Shown here in pieces: positions 58,951-64,000 of a stretch of 64,000 nucleotides of DNA (positions within the stretch are counted from its first letter, which is position 1; the number at the start of each line of letters is the position of its first letter). Position numbers and translations under genes: made by a program. This stretch comes from Nectonema munidae (lineage: Eukaryota > Nematomorpha > Nectonematoida > Nectonematidae). Below the pieces are notes generated by a model. That model was not told the origin of the DNA and did not search any database. It worked only from the letters and a program-made list of their open reading frames with translations. The DNA lies in the NCBI GenBank assembly GCA_030549495.1, contig JAUIRK010000902.1, forward strand, positions 65,001 through 129,000. Direction: 5' to 3'.

Positions 58951-59059
58951 CGTCTTTCTCTTTCTCAAAAAATATAGATCCTAAGTTATAAGGTTAACTA
59001 CAGATAATGTCAAAATTTTGCTGAAATTTTACGCCCCCAGCACTAATAGGGTTAATATA

Positions 59060-59660
59060 AAAATTTCTTTTATTAATATGTTGGTTTTATATAACATAAT
59101 TCATTTTATTTAATTTTTTAAATAGCCTCAATGTTAACATTGATAAGAGTAATGCTATGCTTTTTTCAAATATAAAAAATATAGCTTTACCTTAATTTAA
59201 CTTTCATTTTGTTGAACCATTTAATTTCTTAGGCTTTGTGATTGATAAAAATCGTTTTCATGTTTATGCCAAACTAAATTTTGTTATTGGAAAATTGAAG
59301 CTTTTGAAAACTTACTTCATTTGAAAATTAAAATATTAATTTATAAATCCCTTTTTGTACCCCATCTTAACTATGGTGTTAATAACTGGGGTTACTCGAA
59401 CTGTAATAATATTACTGTTTCACACAAAAAAGCATTCGAATTATTTTCAACAAGCCCCCTTCTTTACGCACCTCTGATATTTTAAAAAACTTGGAGGAAA
59501 CTAAAGTTTGAACAACTTTATAATCTTCCTTTAGCCCCTTTTGTTTCCAAATTTTTCAATATTTGATATATTTTCTTAATAAATGTATAGTTATTAATTT
59601 TTTTCTTTATTGTTTCTTATTTACTGCATCCTTTGGTAGTCTTTTGAGTTTGTAGTACTC
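59060..59660 (+). pseudogene. LINE E: RT fragment, heavily decayed
   Basis: The plus strand shows LNVNIDKSNAMLFSNIKNI, EPFNFLGFVIDKNRFHVYAKLN and FVIGKLKLLKTYF, followed across frame changes by 'FVPHLNYGVNNWGYS' (about 59352-59400). This is the post-YADD part of a CR1-group RT (the 'NKSK..LFS', 'LG..ID' and 'PH..YG...WG' blocks). Both ends are missing. It lies just beyond the right TTAA-type terminus. Confidence 0.72.
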
Positions 59661-59973
59661 ATTTATGACACTGGGATAATAAAAGAAAGCTCTTAATTAC
59701 TAGAAATGATGTTGTGTGTAGAGGATTTGCTGGAAGTAATTTGCTGAGTGGAAAATTGATTTAATCGTTTAATTGGTGTTGATAAGAGTGGGTTGGTGAA
59801 AATGTTTTGAAAGGTGTTATTCATATTTTTTTCCTCTGAAAAAGGCAGTCTCCTTCCGCCTTACAAAAATTTACAGTATTTTTGTTTGAAAATTTTAAAA
59901 ATGAATAATAACATCTAAAAAATATATATTTATTAAATATTGGTGCTATTCCATCAATTTTTATACCTTTAAG

Positions 59974-60556
59974 ACCTAGACGAAAAGCAAAGATAGTGTT
60001 GGTAAAAAAAGAGAAATATCAAGTGACTGAGTCTTTGGCGGATAAAGTAAAGACTTCAAGCATTGTAGAAGATTTAAAAAAAAAGCAGACCATGGGCAAT
60101 TATAGCGATCAGCAGTATAGTACAAAATTGCCTTGCTTAAACGCGAAACTTCTTAGAGGAGAAATGCCAAACGACATAGAATTCAACATAGGCGTGGTGC
60201 CTGGCCATGAATTATCTGGCAGGAACCCCTTGTTCGAGTTCAGCCCATACAGCGCAATGTCCTTGTGCTGTTCACCTGCATTCCTCCACCATCCTTTGCC
60301 AAATGCTCTTCTTCAAAATCTGGGGTTGCCACTCATGTATCCTCAAGCGGGATCGATGCCAAGAGGTCTGGCGTCATGTTTCAACTACCTGAACCCCAAC
60401 GCATCCTCATCTTTTGAAATGCCCATTGTAATGTCTTCTCCACCTGCCGCTTCACAGGCCGCCTTCAATGCGAGTAGCACTGGGTGGAGACATTTTCTAA
60501 ATTGCAATACCACTTCTACAATGTTCGCGCAAAGCCAACTCCACATTCCAGAATAA
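59974..60556 (+). CDS. SoxB: Sox group B transcription factor, exon 2 (C-terminal region)
   Basis: It completes the split Arg79 codon and continues PRRKAKIVLVKKEKYQ, the basic segment that follows the HMG box, then about 170 residues to the TAA at 60554-60556. The rest is of low conservation: an acidic/Lys patch (ESLADKVKTSSIVEDLKKK), a Pro/Leu/Ser-rich stretch (FSPYSAMSLCCSPAFLHHPL, LGLPLMYPQAG) and a Ser/Ala/Asn-rich end (MSSPPAASQAAFNASSTG). Such regions act as activation or repression domains in Sox proteins, but which cannot be told here. Codon use and base composition are clearly richer in G+C than the surrounding intron, supporting a real exon. Confidence 0.93.
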
Positions 60557-60665
60557 CTACCAATGTCTATCCACTTGACATCAGATGATAAATGTTGCTT
60601 ACTTTTAAACTTATATTTTTTCAATTGATTTGATCAATTCATTAATTCAAGTTTTTTAAAATTTA

Positions 60666-60671
60666 AATAAA
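60666..60671 (+). terminator. SoxB: Likely Sox poly(A) signal
   Basis: Canonical AATAAA about 110 bases after the stop codon, in an AT-rich 3' UTR. It is the first one after the stop, though other AATAAA-like hexamers are common by chance in this sequence. Confidence 0.55.
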
Positions 60672-60699
60672 GTAATAATGAGCATATAAATTTTTTAGT

Positions 60700-61599
60700 G
60701 TATTTATTTAAATGAATTAGTTTGTGCAGAAATCCAAGTGTTTCAATGCGACTTTTTTTACCTTTGTTAATGTTAGAATAGAATCGCATTTTTCACAAAT
60801 TAAGGTCTTTTAAGAATATAATTATATATAAGAAAATTAATATCGACTAATGTCATAATTTTGCATATTTGATCGGTCAAATTATAGAAATAAAAAGAGG
60901 CATATGAATCAATGTATTTCAAAGGGTGCTATTAAAACCAGGCCTCAGAAAATTCCCTCTCCGAAATATATCTAAAATTGTAGAAAAATGATCATGTTTT
61001 CTAAAAGAGCTTCAGAAATGCAAATCAAGAGATTGTATTTAGATTAGGTAAGCAGAAATATTAAATGATTTTCGTAAAAAAAATAGGAAAACATGGTTTT
61101 AGAAAATTCGTTCTTAGAAAATTGGGTCTCTCATTTTACCATATAACTCAAGAAAAAAAACGCAATTTTAAAGAAGTAACAAACTAAAAACCAACTAATT
61201 AAATAATTAAATAAACTAAATAACTAACTAAATTAACAACTATAACTATATCTTTTTTTTAAATTTCCTCAAAGAATTTTTTGGAGACTCAGATTTCGGA
61301 GACGGAAATTTCCATTCCGGTTTTTCTGGCCACAGTTTCAGAGTATCCAAAGATGTAATTTGTTTATATAAGTTAAAAAGTTAAAGGTTCACGACTTTGG
61401 ACAATGATGTCTCTTATTTGTCTGCAATTTTATGTTCATCCTTGCTAGTGAAATTGTTTTAAGTTCAAGTTAGTGTACACGAAAAAGAATATAACTTTGT
61501 GAAATGAATGGAGGCAGAAAATGTTTGTTTTTAATCTAATGAAGGACGTATAAGAAGAAACAATTTTTAAATGAAGAGAGTGAATGAATATGAGAGTGG
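60700..61599. other. AT-rich region downstream of Sox
   Basis: No recognisable gene. AAAATTC/AAAACATG phrases recur between 60950 and 61110 but form no clear repeat. Confidence 0.4.
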
Positions 61600-61760
61600 A
61601 GTAACAAGTGAATCATGAGTAATAGCAAGTTGCCGTCATCAGCACCAGCCGAGAATGAGAGTGCTCAGAGAGGCTGATGAGTGGCCTCTAGATTAATTAA
61701 TCTCTGCCTCCTTCACTACATCACCACGATCCATTCTCACCATTCACTCAATCCCACATA
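61600..61760. promoter_or_regulatory. Possible conserved non-coding island downstream of Sox
   Basis: A patch of mixed, non-repetitive, less AT-rich sequence in an AT desert. It holds CCGTCATCAGCACCAGCCGA, GAGGCTGATGAGTGGCCTC and a perfect 14-bp palindrome AGATTAATTAATCT (61690-61703) made of two TAAT homeodomain cores. It has no ORF. Position about 1.1 kb past the Sox stop suggests an enhancer, but this is inference from composition only. Confidence 0.3.
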
Positions 61761-62632
61761 CTTTTATTTAAATTAGATATATAAATAATAACAAATTTAA
61801 TAAGTTTTTCTAACTTTTCTTTTATTTGAAACAAGCACTTCAATCAATAATTTAAAAATCGATCAAAGGCAGATAATTAATCAGTTTCACAACATATTAA
61901 TATGTCTCACAGGGAATACATTTTATATAATAAATTTTGGGATAATCACAACTCAGCTAAAAAGTTCTCTTTTACGAAAACTCATATGCATGATAATAAT
62001 ATAGAATACATTATGAGGGCGAACAAAAATTGACCTAATAACTCAAAAAATATTGACTTTTTTGTAAAAAAAATTGACTTTTGCAGAAAAAATTGACTTT
62101 TCAAAAAAAAGTTTTTTTAACTTGCAAAAAAAGAACTGAAGCCTGATAGCGTCTAACAGAGTTTCAGAGCTACGAAAAAAAATTTCTGGCTCTGGAGTTA
62201 TGTTTTTTAGCTCTGGTGTGAGTTCTAACACGCTCTTATAGTTAAGTGTATATTTTTAAAAAATTTAATAAAAAATAACCAAGAAAACAGTTAGGATTAG
62301 AGAATATATGCGTGTTTTACTTGAAATTAACATTTGCGCTAGCTTTCATCTAAAAAACGTCTTTGAAATGTGAGTGGTTAAATCATGCGGAGCCAGTTAG
62401 TGGAGGCGTATTTAAATTTTTACGCCTCCGATTCCATGTAGAAAAATTCAGCGGCTCAGCCATCGCAACCCTGATTTTTAGTACTTTTAAAATCATTTAA
62501 GGCCTCTTTTTCTTCTATAAATAATAAAAAGAACAACATTTAACTTAAAAACTTCAAAGTTATTGACCCTTATACTTCAAAATATTGACTTTATTTGTTA
62601 AAAAATTCCCTTAAAAATTATTTTAAGCTTTT
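61761..62632. other. AT-rich stretch without a recognisable gene
   Basis: Repeated 'AAAAATTGACTTTT' phrases at about 62040-62105 form a short degenerate tandem array; similar phrases return at 63168-63230. No gene. Confidence 0.4.
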
Positions 62633-63160
62633 TTATTTAGAAGAATTGAAATACACAAGGAAATAATTAAATATATTAGAAGAAAAATTTCTATCTTTTG
62701 CTAGAAGCTTTTTTAACATCGAAAATGATCTTTCTACAGGATAAGTTGTAGCTTGACAATTTTGTAACTCTGCATAAGTACTCGGAGAAATGTTTAGCTT
62801 TTTCAATTCTATAATATCTTTAATATCGTTCTTTTCAAACCTTTTATTCAAATAATTTTTAACTCCACAATCATCGTGATCAAACTTGATAGAGTAAAAA
62901 GTCTTGATGCATCTTTTATGCTAAAAGAAGTTGACTCAACAAACTGCCCTAACTGAATATAGTTTTCTTTTATGTTAAGCAGTTGTTTATGTCATTTTAA
63001 ACAACTGATGCTTTCTCTTTCTTAACCAAAATTCCATTTTTGCATTCAAAAAAATTACAATTTCTTTTATTTTTGGTAAGTGATCGCAGTAGTTAGAAGC
63101 AGCGTTCAGCCAGCTTGCCCATCTTGTAACAATTGGAGAAAAACTTGAGCAAAAATGTTT
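62633..63160 (-). pseudogene. hAT transposase relic (C-terminal end)
   Basis: The minus strand begins near 63130 with IVTRWASWLNAASNYCDHLPKI, matching the 'RWGTWL.AA.YY..H' block of hAT transposases. It ends with 62851-62633: a variable segment, then the dimerisation block CQATTYPVERSFSMLKKLL and NIFNYFLVYFNSS ('VERSFS.....L...R..L...N...YL...'). Stops and a frame change lie between, and the N-terminal two thirds are absent. The sequence differs from the 2.6-, 22- and 48-kb hAT relics, so several hAT lineages have invaded this region. Confidence 0.75.
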
Positions 63161-64000
63161 GTAAAAAAAATTGACATAAAAAAAATTATTGACTTTTAAA
63201 AGAAAAAAAATTTACTTTATTGACCTTAAAAAATTTTAAAAATAATCGAAAATTAAGTAAATATATAATAAATAATTGTTTCTAACAAACTAAAAAACAA
63301 AATAAAAAATTGACTTTATTCGCCCTATTGTATGATCATGAAATATCACAGAGGTCTTTAAAAAAAATTTTGATCTCTCTTTTAACGAAATTCTTATTTG
63401 TTGAATAAATTATGAGATAATGGGGAGTGGGTTAAATTGAAATTGGAGTAAATCACAAAACTTTGTTTTACTTTTGTTTCTACGACGTAGTTTTCAATCT
63501 TTTAAGTATTTAAAAAAATCATGCTTAAACTTTAGGTTCACGAATATTAATAATTATAAATTTATATTTTTATTTTGATTCACAGATGAATGTAGAAATG
63601 TGTTTCTTCAAAAAAAAATGTAAAAGCATTATCCTTCATAATTACAAATTTATTCAATATTTTAATTTAGTTAAATCTAAAAAAATAACAAAAGATAAAA
63701 GAGGTCACTGAGGATTTTGATACGCTGATTCCAGATATGCATTTTTTTTGAAATAAAATGAATAATTTCTTACTTTTTTCACGTTAAAAATACCATTTTT
63801 CTAATTTTTTGAAGTTATAAGGTGTAAAATGAATTTTACTAAATAAAAACTTAGATTTTTTTACATTTTGTTATCGGTATAAATTTTTTACCAGAATTAG
63901 TGACGGGCTATTTATATTTCCTTATTAACGGAGAAGTGGATATTTTTGTGCTTTTAGAGGTTTGGAGAAGGAGTATCTTTACACTCAAGACTGAAATTTC
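63161..64000. other. AT-rich stretch to the window end
   Basis: No recognisable gene or element. Poly-A/T runs dominate. Confidence 0.4.

Larger units (their letters stand above)
51514..59055. mobile_element. Candidate TTAA-flanked element, 7.5 kb
   Basis: Perfect 16-bp inverted ends CCCTATTAGTGCTGGG (51518-51533) and CCCAGCACTAATAGGG (59036-59051) lie between TTAA at 51514-51517 and TTAA at 59052-59055. That is a piggyBac-type signature. The span holds both satellites, the 101-bp repeat, LINE C and the palindrome, but no piggyBac transposase. Either this is a non-autonomous element swollen by later insertions, or two separate short copies happen to face each other. The flanks do not rejoin into a known sequence, so the reading is tentative. 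Confidence 0.5.
46957..59973 (+). other. SoxB: Sox intron 1 (phase 2), 13 kb, packed with mobile elements
   Basis: Donor GTGAGG at 46957; acceptor TTTTTATACCTTTAAG ending at 59973. Joining AG to A at 59974 gives Arg and continues the invariant PRRK that follows the HMG box in group B Sox proteins, which fixes the junction. The intron holds relics of piggyBac, hAT and several LINEs, two satellites, a palindrome and a large TTAA-flanked segment, listed separately. The total coding length of 819 bases divides by three with no internal stop. Confidence 0.92.

Overview
This is a window of very AT-rich, repeat-dominated animal nuclear DNA. The only host gene I can support is a group B Sox transcription factor gene on the + strand. 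An HMG-box exon (46721-46956) is joined by a 13,017-bp intron to a C-terminal exon (59974-60556), with a poly(A) signal at 60666. The intron, the non-LTR retrotransposons with PHD-finger ORF1 proteins, the piggyBac and hAT relics and a tRNA-headed SINE all indicate an invertebrate metazoan. An arthropod is most likely, and a copepod such as a sea louse would fit, but nothing here fixes the species.

Layout. 1-303: a (CAT)n microsatellite. 2640-3720: hAT relic. 4950-10080: an old ~125-150 bp satellite split by a CR1-type LINE (LINE 1, 5760-9825). 11027-11905: two copies of a tRNA-derived SINE in opposite orientation, one with a perfect 13-bp target duplication. 12811-17430: LINE 2 (minus strand), interrupted by a 334-bp non-autonomous hAT element. 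18951-21240: LINE 3 (minus). 21900-22627: hAT relic. 22632-36010: a nested cluster. LINE B is interrupted by LINE A, LINE A is interrupted by a 3,540-bp piggyBac element, and LINE B is interrupted again further on by a full-length Jockey/I-like LINE on the opposite strand. 36140-41195: a foldback-like element with long inverted arms built partly from a 28-bp minisatellite. 42461-42888: a second copy of the Sox exon 1/intron 1 junction. 43050-45900: LINE D.

The Sox intron (46957-59973) holds a piggyBac relic, a hAT relic, a transposase-like gene of an uncharacterised arthropod family, two different ~150-bp satellites, a 101-bp tandem repeat derived from a LINE, LINE C, a second copy of the foldback arms as a near-perfect palindrome, and LINE E. 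A pair of perfect 16-bp TTAA-flanked inverted ends at 51518 and 59051 brackets most of the intron's 3' half. Downstream of Sox lie a short more complex island (61600-61760) that could be regulatory, and another hAT relic.

The elements do not form a pathway. Their interest lies in the insertion order: several junctions are exact to the base, and removing the inserts restores the reading frame of the host LINE. The most unusual objects are the foldback/palindrome elements, the SINE family, the duplicated Sox splice-donor segment and the LINE-derived 101-bp array.
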